Positions 37,061 through 44,915 of a stretch of DNA of 45,223 bases are shown piece by piece (position 1 is the stretch's first letter; every line of letters begins with the position of its first letter). The DNA lies in assembly GCA_964615845.1 (NCBI GenBank), contig CAZTRC010000004.1, positions 1 to 45,223 on the forward strand. The letters are read 5' to 3'. The stretch is from CAYRQF01 sp964615845. Its GTDB lineage: Bacteria > Patescibacteriota > Minisyncoccia > Phycocordibacterales > CSBR16-119. A model generated the notes under the pieces. That model made no database searches. It saw nothing but the letters and a program-made list of their open reading frames with translations, and was not told the DNA's origin. The translations under genes were made by a program, and so were the position numbers.

Positions 37061-38737
37061 ATGACAAGTAGCGAAATCAGGCAGAAATTTTTAAACTTTT
37101 TTAAATCAAAAGGCCATGCCATTTTGCCTTCAGCCTCACTAATCCCACAGGGTGATTCGTCAGTACTCTTTACGACGGCCGGCATGCAGCCTCTGGTGCC
37201 GTATTTGCTCGGCGAACCTCATCCATCTGGGACACGCCTTGCGAGTGTACAGAAATGTCTGCGCACGGGAGATATCGATGACATCGGTGACAATCGCCAC
37301 CTGACTTTTTTTGAAATGCTTGGAAACTGGTCACTCGGAGATTATTTCAAAGACGAATCAATCGCTTGGAGTTACGAATTTCTAACTGATAAGAATGTCG
37401 GACTCGGACTTGATCCAACGCGACTTTATATAACGTGCTTCGAAGGTGATGATAATGCTCCTCGTGATACCGAATCTGCAGAAATCTGGAAGAAGGCCGG
37501 CATTCCGGAATCACGAATATATTTCTTGGGTAAAGACGATAACTGGTGGGGACCGGGAGACAATGGTCCATGCGGTCCAGACACAGAAATTTTCTACGAC
37601 GTCACAGGTAAGTGCGGCGAACTTTCTCATGAAGAATTTTTACAGGCTCAAAAAGATGAGAGAGTCATCGAGATTTGGAATAACGTTTTCATGGAATACA
37701 AGTCCGAGAATGGCAAAGTCGTCGGCAAGCTCGCGCAGAAAAATGTCGATACGGGAATGGGGCTTGAGCGTATTACGGCAGTCGTGAATGGGCTCGATAA
37801 TGTATATGAGACAGATCTTTTCTTCGGAGAGAAACCAAAAGAGGATCGTGTCGTGACTGATCACGTCAAAGCAGCGCTTTTTTTGATATCTGACGGGGTA
37901 TTGCCATCGAATACTGGGCAGGGCTATATCTTGCGCCGACTCATTCGTCGGGCTGCTAGATTCTCCAAAGAACCGCTTGCGAACATGATTGGAAAAATAA
38001 AAGAAAAATATTCTGGTATTTATGAGCTGGAAGATAAAGGAGAAATTACTAAAGAAGAACAAAAGTTCCGTGAGACATTAGAAAAAGGTTTGAAAGAATT
38101 TGAAAAAGGAACTGGTCCGTTCACACTTTTTACAACATACGGTTTTCCTATTGAACTTACACTCGAACTTGCCAAAGAACAAAATAGGGAAATAGATGTG
38201 GAAGATTTCAATAAGAAGATGTCCGAACATCAAAAACTTTCCCAAACTTCTTCGGCCGGCATGTTCAAAGGTGGGCTTGCGAATCATAATGAACAGACAA
38301 TCAAACTTCATACCGCGCATCACTTACTTTTGGCTGCACTTCAGCAAGTTCTTGGGCCGGAAGTAAAACAGCGGGGAAGCAATATCACCGAAGAGCGCCT
38401 ACGGATCGATTTTGCTTTTGACCGGAAGATGACTGACGAGGAAAAGAAAAAAGTCGAAGACTTGGTAAACGAAGCAATCCAAAAAGATTTCAAGGTTGTG
38501 AAAAGAGAAATGTCTAAAGCTGACGCTGAGGCTCTGGGTGCGCAAATGGAATTTGGCGCCAAATACGGCGACACCGTTTCGGTATATTTTATCGAAGACG
38601 AAAATGGAAATACATTCTCAAAAGAATTCTGTGGTGGTCCGCACGTAGAACACACGGGCTCTCTCGGCCATTTCAAAATCCAAAAAGAAGAAGCGTCATC
38701 GCAAGGCGTGCGTCGCATCAAAGGAGTTCTGGAATAA
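37061..38737 (+). CDS. alaS: Alanine--tRNA ligase, short form without the C-Ala domain
   Basis: The 558-residue class II synthetase has the catalytic core (FTTAGMQPLVPYLLG, VQKCLRTGDIDDIG, FFEMLGNWSLGDYF, NTGQGYILRRLIRRAAR). It ends with the editing domain, whose zinc-type motifs HTAHH and CGGPHVEHTG are present. Usual AlaRS is about 870 residues; the linker after the catalytic core is shortened and the C-Ala domain (oligomerisation and tRNA elbow contact) is missing. The frame extends upstream to 37025, but MTSSEIRQKFLNFF is the normal start and is preceded by TATAAT. Confidence 0.96.
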   Translation: MTSSEIRQKFLNFFKSKGHAILPSASLIPQGDSSVLFTTAGMQPLVPYLLGEPHPSGTRLASVQKCLRTGDIDDIGDNRHLTFFEMLGNWSLGDYFKDESIAWSYEFLTDKNVGLGLDPTRLYITCFEGDDNAPRDTESAEIWKKAGIPESRIYFLGKDDNWWGPGDNGPCGPDTEIFYDVTGKCGELSHEEFLQAQKDERVIEIWNNVFMEYKSENGKVVGKLAQKNVDTGMGLERITAVVNGLDNVYETDLFFGEKPKEDRVVTDHVKAALFLISDGVLPSNTGQGYILRRLIRRAARFSKEPLANMIGKIKEKYSGIYELEDKGEITKEEQKFRETLEKGLKEFEKGTGPFTLFTTYGFPIELTLELAKEQNREIDVEDFNKKMSEHQKLSQTSSAGMFKGGLANHNEQTIKLHTAHHLLLAALQQVLGPEVKQRGSNITEERLRIDFAFDRKMTDEEKKKVEDLVNEAIQKDFKVVKREMSKADAEALGAQMEFGAKYGDTVSVYFIEDENGNTFSKEFCGGPHVEHTGSLGHFKIQKEEASSQGVRRIKGVLE

Positions 38738-38748
38738 AATCTCCGTGG

Positions 38749-38754
38749 TATAAT
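38749..38754 (+). promoter_or_regulatory. -10 box of the actin-fold protein gene
   Basis: TATAAT lies ten bases before the ATG at 38765, between short complementary arms cgtgg and ccacg. Confidence 0.45.
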
Positions 38755-38764
38755 AAATTCCACG

Positions 38765-39907
38765 ATGTCGCTACTGTCTTTTTCAAAAACCCAAGAACTT
38801 AATTTGGTTTTCGATATTTCATCCGGCTCTATTGGTGGAGCTTTGGTTTTGAAACAAAGAGGCCACGCGCCCCTAATTTTGCGATCGATCCGAAAAAATT
38901 TTTCGCTCACGCCGGACTTTGAGAGTGCCAAAATCGAAAGAGAGATGCTTTTAGCTCTACACAATATCTGCCAAGAGCTTCAGAAAGGGACATTACACCG
39001 ACCAGAGAAGATATATTGCGTCTTGGCGACACCCTGGTCTCATGGGGAGGTCCGTTCGATCAAATACGAGGCAAAAACAGATTTCAAATTCACCGAAAAG
39101 CTCTCGCAAAAGTTAATTTCATCTGAAGTCGAGAATTTTAAAAAAGAATGGGCGAACTTGGGACAAGTCATCGATAGGCGTGTGACCAAGGTCGCTTTGA
39201 ACGGTTACATGGTCGATAATCCGAATGGTCAAAAGGCTCGGAGCGCCAGGATCGATGTTTTCTTGAGTCTTGCGCCAGAGAAACTCATCCAGGATATCGA
39301 AGAAATGATTTCCAAGACTTTCAAAGCTCGCACCGCCTTCACCTCGCAAATGTTTTCAGACTTCGTCCTTGTTCGTGATGTTTTTGATCTTCAGAACGAT
39401 TTCCTTATCATTAATTTCGGCGAAGAAGTTTCCGAAGTCATGATCATGAAAGATGATCATCTGGTTGGCACAGCCTTTTTCCCATATGGTAAAATCAGTG
39501 TAGTTCGACTGATTGCCAAGAATTTGGGCAAGAGTGTCCACGAGACCAAATCACTCCTCCATCTGCACCATGGTGATATGCTCGACCGGGAAGCCAACAG
39601 AGGGCTTTTTGAGGCGGTTCGTCTAGCCGGCGAGGCCTGGGTCAAAGAGCTCAAAAATGTCTTGGTTGATATGGTCCCAAGTCGGCATCTGCCTCACCAT
39701 GCCTTTTTGTCTACGGATGAGCATACGGGCGCCTGGCTCAAATCCCATCTTGGCCCTGCCTTTTTCCCGGAATTCACAACCGCACATGACGGCTTTAGTG
39801 TTATAATAGGTGACAATAGGGTCTTACATAGTTTTGCCGAATTTGCGCCGATGGTCGAAAGGGATTCACGGCTTACTATGAAGGCGGTTTTTATAAATCA
39901 TCTTTAA
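38765..39907 (+). CDS. PilM/FtsA-like actin-fold protein
   Basis: The 380-residue protein resembles the actin-like ATPases of the FtsA/PilM group: ELNLVFDISSGSIGGALVL (phosphate 1-like, D-x-SS), a 1C/SHS2-like insert (KIYCVLATPWSHGEVRSIKY), NDFLIINFGEEVSEVMIMKD (phosphate 2-like), and a C-terminal half with helix-rich segments. The usual GGG in phosphate 2 is missing, so ATP binding is uncertain. The next gene, two bases on, codes for a single-pass membrane protein with a short cytoplasmic N-terminus. This pairing recalls PilM with PilN, where PilM binds the cytoplasmic tail of PilN. No other pilus genes are near. Confidence 0.6.
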   Translation: MSLLSFSKTQELNLVFDISSGSIGGALVLKQRGHAPLILRSIRKNFSLTPDFESAKIEREMLLALHNICQELQKGTLHRPEKIYCVLATPWSHGEVRSIKYEAKTDFKFTEKLSQKLISSEVENFKKEWANLGQVIDRRVTKVALNGYMVDNPNGQKARSARIDVFLSLAPEKLIQDIEEMISKTFKARTAFTSQMFSDFVLVRDVFDLQNDFLIINFGEEVSEVMIMKDDHLVGTAFFPYGKISVVRLIAKNLGKSVHETKSLLHLHHGDMLDREANRGLFEAVRLAGEAWVKELKNVLVDMVPSRHLPHHAFLSTDEHTGAWLKSHLGPAFFPEFTTAHDGFSVIIGDNRVLHSFAEFAPMVERDSRLTMKAVFINHL

Positions 39908-39908
39908 A

Positions 39909-41201
39909 ATGTTAAACCGAAATTACATCCACGATATCAAACCAACGCCTCGGACCCAAAAGCGCCGCGATGCTTTTCATCGTGCTCATGAAAAAAGACT
40001 TCATGAGATTGAAGAAAGCTTTGTGCCGAACGCCAAAGAATATTCGCCCAAGCGTGGAAGCGGACGTGGCGTCTGGTATGTGGCCGTCATTGCGATTGTC
40101 ATCCTGGTTTTCGCCCTCACTTTCGTTTTCGCTGGAGCCAAAGTTTATGTCACTCCGAGAACGGGTACTGTCGAACTTTCCGGACCGATTGTAGCTGAAA
40201 AAGAATCTCGTTCGGGGCTATCTTTTGAAATGCTCGTTCTTGATGACGAAGCAAGTGCAACGGTTGTGGCTGGTGAAAAGAAACATGTTGAGAAAAAGGC
40301 CACTGGGACAGTAAAACTTTTTAACAACAACGCTACTCCGCAAAAGCTTCTCATTGACACGCGTCTCGAAAGTCCGGATGGATATATTTACAAAACCAAA
40401 ACAGCGACGGTGATTCCGGGCCAAAAGACCGAAGGGGGCAAGAAAGTGCCTGGATCTATCGATGTCGAAATCTATGCTGATGAAGCCGGCGAAGTTTACA
40501 ATCTCGATCAGTCTGACTTCAAGGTCGTAGGTTTTCGTGGTTCACCAAAATACGAAAGCGTTTACGCGCGTTCCACAACTCAAATCAAAGGAGGTTTTAG
40601 TGGCGAGACATACGATATATCTCCCGCCGATTTCGAATCCAATAAAAAGTCTTTGCAAGAAGAACTTCGGACAACGCTTTTGAGCAAGGCGAAAGCCGAG
40701 CTCCCAGCCGATTTCATTATGTATGAAAATGTTGCTGTTATAAACTTTGACGAACCAGTTGTCGAGGCGAGCGGAGAGGCCGGCAACGCTTCTATCAAAC
40801 AAAAAGGCAAAATCAGCGCCCTGATTTTCAAAGAAGAGGAACTCACTAAGGCTCTTGTCGAGAAAGTCGTCGCCAACACCGAAGAAAACAAAGTTTATAT
40901 TCCAAATATTCGCGAGCTCAACATTGAACTCGACAAAGGCTCGATAGTCTCAGATCCGGAAAACATCAGCGACGTCAAGATTGTCATCAATGATAAAGTA
41001 AGTGTCGTTTGGGAAATCAACGACCTCGAACTCAAAGAGGCTTTGGTTGGTGTTCGTAAGCGCTCATTTGAGAGCAAGATGCTCCAGTTTAAAAACATCG
41101 ATAAGGCCGAACTCAACCTTAAGCCTTTTTGGAAAACAAGCCTACCGACCAAGCCTGGGGCAATCAAGATTATCAACACCCTCGACAATCCAGCTAGCTA
41201 A
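39909..41201 (+). CDS. Single-pass membrane protein with large extracytoplasmic domain
   Basis: The 430-residue protein has a basic cytoplasmic N-terminus (1-52), one membrane helix (about 55-76, VWYVAVIAIVILVFALTFVFAG), and an outer part of about 350 residues that is mostly beta. The segment ATGTVKLFNNNATPQKLLIDTRLESPDG with PGSIDVEIYADEAGEVYNLDQSDFKVVGFRGSPKY and GGFSGE resembles proteins often labelled 'baseplate J-like' in CPR genomes. It is probably coupled to the PilM/FtsA-like gene. A surface or envelope role is inferred; no enzyme motif is seen. Confidence 0.6.
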   Translation: MLNRNYIHDIKPTPRTQKRRDAFHRAHEKRLHEIEESFVPNAKEYSPKRGSGRGVWYVAVIAIVILVFALTFVFAGAKVYVTPRTGTVELSGPIVAEKESRSGLSFEMLVLDDEASATVVAGEKKHVEKKATGTVKLFNNNATPQKLLIDTRLESPDGYIYKTKTATVIPGQKTEGGKKVPGSIDVEIYADEAGEVYNLDQSDFKVVGFRGSPKYESVYARSTTQIKGGFSGETYDISPADFESNKKSLQEELRTTLLSKAKAELPADFIMYENVAVINFDEPVVEASGEAGNASIKQKGKISALIFKEEELTKALVEKVVANTEENKVYIPNIRELNIELDKGSIVSDPENISDVKIVINDKVSVVWEINDLELKEALVGVRKRSFESKMLQFKNIDKAELNLKPFWKTSLPTKPGAIKIINTLDNPAS

Positions 41202-41225
41202 TTTGACCGAAGGCATTTTTTTTGC

Positions 41226-41231
41226 TATTAT
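41226..41231 (+). promoter_or_regulatory. Candidate -10 box of infA
   Basis: TATTAT lies 13 bases before the infA ATG. Confidence 0.35.
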
Positions 41232-41244
41232 TTCCTCCATACTA

Positions 41245-41463
41245 ATGAATGATAATAACCAGCCTAGAACAGTCGTTGGCACGATAACTGAGTCTCTCCC
41301 GAATACAACTTTCCGCGTGGAGGTACCCGAAAAAGAGACTCCAATTTTGGCGTATCTCTCCGGGAAAATGAGGAAGTTTCGAATCAAAATCGTCATCGGT
41401 GACAAAGTAGAAGTTGTGACCGATGGCCAGATGGAAAAAGGCCGGATATCGCGAAGACTGTAA
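41245..41463 (+). CDS. infA: Translation initiation factor IF-1
   Basis: The 72-residue OB-fold protein binds the A site of the small subunit during initiation. Landmarks are VVGTITESLPNTTFRVEV (family v.EaLPn..F.VeL), ILAYLSGKMRKFRIKIVIGDKVEVV (family vla.isGKmRk..Iri..GDkV.Ve), and GRISRRL. The usual SPYDL motif is replaced by TDGQMEK. A frame runs on upstream to 41002 inside the previous gene; the ATG at 41245 gives the normal length. It opens the translation operon. Confidence 0.95.
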   Translation: MNDNNQPRTVVGTITESLPNTTFRVEVPEKETPILAYLSGKMRKFRIKIVIGDKVEVVTDGQMEKGRISRRL

Positions 41464-41511
41464 AAAAGGGCTCAGTCCTTGCCCAGAAACCAAAGCTTTT
41501 GGTGTGAGGGC

Positions 41512-41540
41512 TTGCATTATTTTGCTATCTGGGTTAGTAT
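41512..41540 (+). promoter_or_regulatory. Candidate promoter of the rpmJ-rpsM ribosomal operon
   Basis: TTGCAT (41512-41517), a 17-base spacer and TAGTAT (41535-41540). It lies in the 129-base gap between infA and rpmJ and leaves about 45 bases of leader. Confidence 0.5.
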
Positions 41541-41592
41541 CAAATTTCGCAAACAAGAGTTTATTAACAGCTTTTAGACATTTTACAAGAGG

Positions 41593-41715
41593 ATGAAGAT
41601 CAAGGCGTCCATAAAAAGAAACAGTTTGGCTCAAGGTGACCAGCTGGTTAAAAGAAGGGGCAAAATTTTCAGAATCAACAAGAAAAATCCTCGTCGAAAA
41701 GCGAGACAAGGATAG
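41593..41715 (+). CDS. rpmJ: 50S ribosomal protein L36, zinc-free form
   Basis: The 40-residue product starts MKIKASIKRN and ends KNPRRKARQG, matching bL36 (MKVRaSvKk ... eNPkHKqRQG). The central part is QLVKRRGKIFRINKK. The four Cys/His zinc ligands of the common form (CxxC...C...H) are all absent, so this is the ligand-free (C-minus) type. It sits in the classical place between infA and rpsM, 11 bases before rpsM. Confidence 0.88.
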   Translation: MKIKASIKRNSLAQGDQLVKRRGKIFRINKKNPRRKARQG

Positions 41716-41726
41716 TTTATTTCATT

Positions 41727-42107
41727 ATGCGAATCGCAGGTATAACAATTCCGGACAACAAGCGTGTAGAAATGGGCCTAACCGCCCTCTTTGGCATTGG
41801 CCGTTCACGCGCTCACAAGATCCTAGACGAAGCTAAAGTAGAGTACGGCAAGAAATCCAAAGACCTCTCGACTGACGAAGAAAACGCCATCCGAAAAGTC
41901 GTCGAGCAATTCAATATCGAAGGAAATTTGAAGCGCGAAGTTTCAGGAAACATCAAGCGTTTGAAGGACATCGGTTCGTACCGCGGTAGTCGTCACACGA
42001 AGAATTTGCCGACAAAAGGCCAGAGGACAAAGACAAATTCCCGTACCGTTCGAGGTAATGTTCGTAAGACGATGGGTAGTGGACGCGTAACCGCAACTAA
42101 GACATAA
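41727..42107 (+). CDS. rpsM: 30S ribosomal protein S13
   Basis: The 126-residue protein matches uS13: MRIAGITIPDNKRVEMGLTALFGIGRSRAHKIL (family RiaGv.iP..Krv.iaLtyI.GIGr..A..il), the central helix bundle, and the C-terminal YRGSRHTKNLPTKGQRTKTNSRT block that contacts tRNA and 23S rRNA. It starts 11 bases after rpmJ and is followed by rpsK after four bases. Confidence 0.97.
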   Translation: MRIAGITIPDNKRVEMGLTALFGIGRSRAHKILDEAKVEYGKKSKDLSTDEENAIRKVVEQFNIEGNLKREVSGNIKRLKDIGSYRGSRHTKNLPTKGQRTKTNSRTVRGNVRKTMGSGRVTATKT

Positions 42108-42111
42108 CATT

Positions 42112-42540
42112 ATGGGAAAGAAAAGAATTGTAAAAACAGGAGGGGCGGCTAAAGATTCGAAAGCGAAGGCTTCTTCGAAGGGCCCTAAGAAGAAAGTTGC
42201 TGAAGGCAGTCTATATGTCGAAGCCACTTTCAATAACACAAAAGTCGCTTTGACTGACAAGAAAGGTAACGTCCTCTTCTGGTCTTCATCCGGATCACTC
42301 GGATTCCGTGGAGCTAAGAAAGGCACACCTTTCGCTGCCGCGAAAGTCGGAGACCTGGTCGCCGAGAAAGCCGAAGGCTTTGGTGTCAAAGAAGTTGACG
42401 TCGTGGTCAAAGGCGTCGGCACAGGCCGTGAATCCGCCATCCGATCATTTATGTCACGCGGAATCGAACTTACTTCTATCAAAGATCGGACCCCGGTGCC
42501 GTTCAATGGACCGAAGGCTCCCAAACCTCGAAGAGTTTAA
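42112..42540 (+). CDS. rpsK: 30S ribosomal protein S11
   Basis: The 142-residue protein matches uS11: basic N-terminal tail (1-32), then VEATFNNTKVALTDKKGNVLFWSSSGSLGFRGAKKGTPFAA (family i.AtfNNTiVtitD..Gn.l.wsSaG..gFkGsrKsTPfAA), and the C-terminal GVGTGRESAIRSF with RTPVPFNGPKAPKPRRV. It forms the platform of the small subunit. The N-terminal tail is longer than in E. coli. Confidence 0.97.
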   Translation: MGKKRIVKTGGAAKDSKAKASSKGPKKKVAEGSLYVEATFNNTKVALTDKKGNVLFWSSSGSLGFRGAKKGTPFAAAKVGDLVAEKAEGFGVKEVDVVVKGVGTGRESAIRSFMSRGIELTSIKDRTPVPFNGPKAPKPRRV

Positions 42541-42561
42541 AAATAAGTTAATGATTGAGTT

Positions 42562-43167
42562 ATGAAAATAGGACCAAGATACAAAATTGCAAGGAGACTC
42601 GGAAGCGCTGTGTTTGATAAGACTCAAACGCAGAAATTTGCGTTGTCTGAAGCCAAAAGGACCAAGGCCGTCAAAGGTAGGCGCAAACAGGTTTCAGAAT
42701 ACGCTCAGCAACTTTTGGAAAAACAGAAAATCCGCTACACCTACGGCGTGACTGAAAAGCAGTTTGAAAATTACGTCAAAGAAGCTATCGCCACCAAAGG
42801 AGTTTCTTCTGCCGATGCTTTGCAAGAATACCTCGAAGTTCGCCTAGACAATGTCGTTTACCGTATCGGTCTTGCGCCCACAAGGCAGGCAAGCCGCCAG
42901 ATGGTATCTCACGGGCATTGTTTGGTAAATGGTAAGCGTGTCACTGTCCCGTCATATAGATTGAAAATAGGTGACAAGATTACTATCCGAGAGGGATCAA
43001 AGAACAGCGTTTTGTTCGCAGAGATGGCGAAGAAACTTGAAAAAGCTTTTATGCCGGTTTGGCTTTCGTTTGATGCCGGCAAGATGGAGGGGATAGTCAA
43101 GCAGAAACCGACCAAAGAAGGCGCCCTACTCGATTTCGGACGTGTCCTCGAATTCTATAGTCGCTAA
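42562..43167 (+). CDS. rpsD: 30S ribosomal protein S4
   Basis: The 201-residue protein matches uS4: GPRYKIARRLGSAVF, KQVSEYAQQLLEKQKIRYTYGVTEKQFENYV, the S4 RNA-binding domain LEVRLDNVVYRIGLAPTRQASRQMVSHGHCLVNGKRVTVPSYRLKIGD, and the C-terminal MPVWLSFDAGKMEG. The N-terminal Cys zinc site known from some bacteria is absent. It nucleates small-subunit assembly. Confidence 0.97.
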   Translation: MKIGPRYKIARRLGSAVFDKTQTQKFALSEAKRTKAVKGRRKQVSEYAQQLLEKQKIRYTYGVTEKQFENYVKEAIATKGVSSADALQEYLEVRLDNVVYRIGLAPTRQASRQMVSHGHCLVNGKRVTVPSYRLKIGDKITIREGSKNSVLFAEMAKKLEKAFMPVWLSFDAGKMEGIVKQKPTKEGALLDFGRVLEFYSR

Positions 43168-43200
43168 AATTTAAAATTATTTATTTTTAATAAAAATTCT

Positions 43201-44187
43201 ATGGTTGAATCAAATATTATTTTGCCGTCAAAACCGAGACTTGTTTCCGAAGATGGAAATAAGGGTGTTTATGAAATCGACAATCTATATCCAGGCTATG
43301 GCCACACTCTGGGGAACTCTTTGCGCCGAATCATCCTCTCGAGTCTTCCGGGCGCGGCTATCACCAGCCTCAAGATCGACGGCGTCGATCATGAATTTGC
43401 CATCATGGATGGAGTCAAAGAAGACGTTTTGAATATAATCTTGAACTTGAAGCGCGTCCGTTTCAAACTTTTGACTGACGAACCTCAAGCTGTAAACCTC
43501 AAATGGAAAGGTGTTGGACTCGTCAAGGCTGGCGATATTGAGCTTGCTGGTCAAGTTGAAGTCCTTACTCCGGATCAATACATTTGCGAAGTAACTGACA
43601 AGAAGACCGAACTCAATATCGAAATGTATGTCCAAAAGGGCCTTGGCTATGTTTCCAAAGAAGAACTTCAGAAAGACAAAATGTCTATTGGTCATATTGC
43701 TATAGACTCCATCTTCACTCCGATTCGAAGAGTTTCTTACGAGGTTGAAAATATGCGCGTCGGGGACTCGACCAACTACAACCGCCTACGCATTTCCGTC
43801 GAAACCGACGGGACATATTCTCCGCGCGAGGCTGTTGAGCGCTCAATTGAAATCATGATTTTGCAACTTCAGTCGATTCACGATTTCAAAGGTCTCGATG
43901 AGAAGCCTGAAGAAATCATCGAAGCTGTAGAGAAAGAAATTAGTGATGTTCACCAAGAAAAAGAGGTCGCCGAAGGTGAGGATGAAAAGGAAATCATGAA
44001 AATGCGCATTGAAGACCTAAACCTTTCGACTCGTACACTAAACGCTCTCGCTAATGCCAAAATTCGTACCGTTGGCGGTATGGCTCGGAAGTCTGCGGAG
44101 GATCTCCTCGCTGTCGAAGGCATGGGAGACAAGGGTGTACAGGAAATCAAGCGCACCTTGAGTAATTTTGGAATTCTGTTAAAGTAG
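43201..44187 (+). CDS. rpoA: DNA-directed RNA polymerase subunit alpha
   Basis: The 328-residue protein has the N-terminal dimerisation and assembly domain (YPGYGHTLGNSLRRIILSSLPGAAITSLKIDG, then GLGYVSKEELQ and PIRRVSYEVENMRVGDSTNYNRLRISVETDG). After a linker of about 30 acidic residues comes the C-terminal domain (about 258-328; IEDLNLSTRTLNALANAKIRTVGGMARKSAEDLLAVEGMGDKGVQEIKRTLSNFGI), which binds UP elements and activators. Length and both domains are normal. Confidence 0.98.
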   Translation: MVESNIILPSKPRLVSEDGNKGVYEIDNLYPGYGHTLGNSLRRIILSSLPGAAITSLKIDGVDHEFAIMDGVKEDVLNIILNLKRVRFKLLTDEPQAVNLKWKGVGLVKAGDIELAGQVEVLTPDQYICEVTDKKTELNIEMYVQKGLGYVSKEELQKDKMSIGHIAIDSIFTPIRRVSYEVENMRVGDSTNYNRLRISVETDGTYSPREAVERSIEIMILQLQSIHDFKGLDEKPEEIIEAVEKEISDVHQEKEVAEGEDEKEIMKMRIEDLNLSTRTLNALANAKIRTVGGMARKSAEDLLAVEGMGDKGVQEIKRTLSNFGILLK

Positions 44188-44210
44188 GGAAACTGTAAAT
44201 TTAGGCATTT

Positions 44211-44567
44211 ATGAGACACGGAAACAACATTAGAAAATTTGGCCGGACGAAAAACGTAAGAGGCGCCCTCATCAAGAGTCTCGCCCTTTCGCTTGTAAAG
44301 CATGGCCGGATCAAGACGACTGAAGCCAAGGCCAAAGAACTCCGTCCTTTTATCGAGAAATTGGTGACCAGGGCTAAAAAGGGCGATCTTGCTTCCCGAA
44401 GAGTTGTGATTTCTCGTCTTATAAACAGAGCCCCAGAAACCAAAATTCTTTTTGAAGAAATTGCGCCGAAGTTCAAAGATACGAACGGTGGGTATACTCG
44501 AATTATGAAACTGCCTCCACGCATCTCTGACGGTGCAAAAATGGCTCTTATCGAATTTGTAAAATAG
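44211..44567 (+). CDS. rplQ: 50S ribosomal protein L17
   Basis: The 118-residue protein matches bL17: MRHGNNIRKFGRTKNVRGALIKSLALSLVKHGRIKTTEAKAKELRPFIEKLVTRAKKG in pieces (family MRHg.....lgR...hR.al.rnla.sLi.he.I.TT.aKAkelrp..ekliT.ak), then the C-terminal GGYTRIMKLPPRISDGAKMALIEFV. It lines part of the polypeptide exit tunnel surface. It starts 23 bases after rpoA, and rplM follows after two bases. Confidence 0.96.
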   Translation: MRHGNNIRKFGRTKNVRGALIKSLALSLVKHGRIKTTEAKAKELRPFIEKLVTRAKKGDLASRRVVISRLINRAPETKILFEEIAPKFKDTNGGYTRIMKLPPRISDGAKMALIEFVK

Positions 44568-44569
44568 TT

Positions 44570-44914
44570 ATGGAATACAAGATTGATGCAAAAGGAAAAA
44601 AACTAGGGAGAGTCGCGCAAGAAGCGGCGAGCATTTTGATGGGCAAAAATGATGCTTCTTTCGAACGTCAGAATCTCTCGACCAACACTGTCGTCATTGA
44701 AAACGCGGCACAAGCTGACATTCCTGTAGAAAAACTTGAAACGAAAGAATACGAAAAGTATTCAGGTTATCCGGGCGGACTCGTCTATGAAAAGATGAAA
44801 AGAATCGTCGAGAAGAAAGGCTATGCCGAAGTTTTCCGCTACGCTGTCCTTGGGATGCTTCCAGCCAATCGTCTCGCGCCGAAGATGATGAAGAATTTAA
44901 CCGTCAAAGAATAA
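44570..44914 (+). CDS. rplM: 50S ribosomal protein L13
   Basis: The 114-residue protein matches uL13: YKIDAKGKKLGRVAQEAASILMGKND (family ...iDA....lGRlAs.ia..L.GK), VVIENAAQADI, KYSGYPGGLVYEKMKRIVEKKGYAEVFRYAVLGMLPANRLAPKMMKNLTV. It is shorter than E. coli L13 (142): the N-terminal tail and part of the middle are missing. It is tied to rpsI, one base downstream. Confidence 0.95.
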   Translation: MEYKIDAKGKKLGRVAQEAASILMGKNDASFERQNLSTNTVVIENAAQADIPVEKLETKEYEKYSGYPGGLVYEKMKRIVEKKGYAEVFRYAVLGMLPANRLAPKMMKNLTVKE

Positions 44915-44915
44915 C

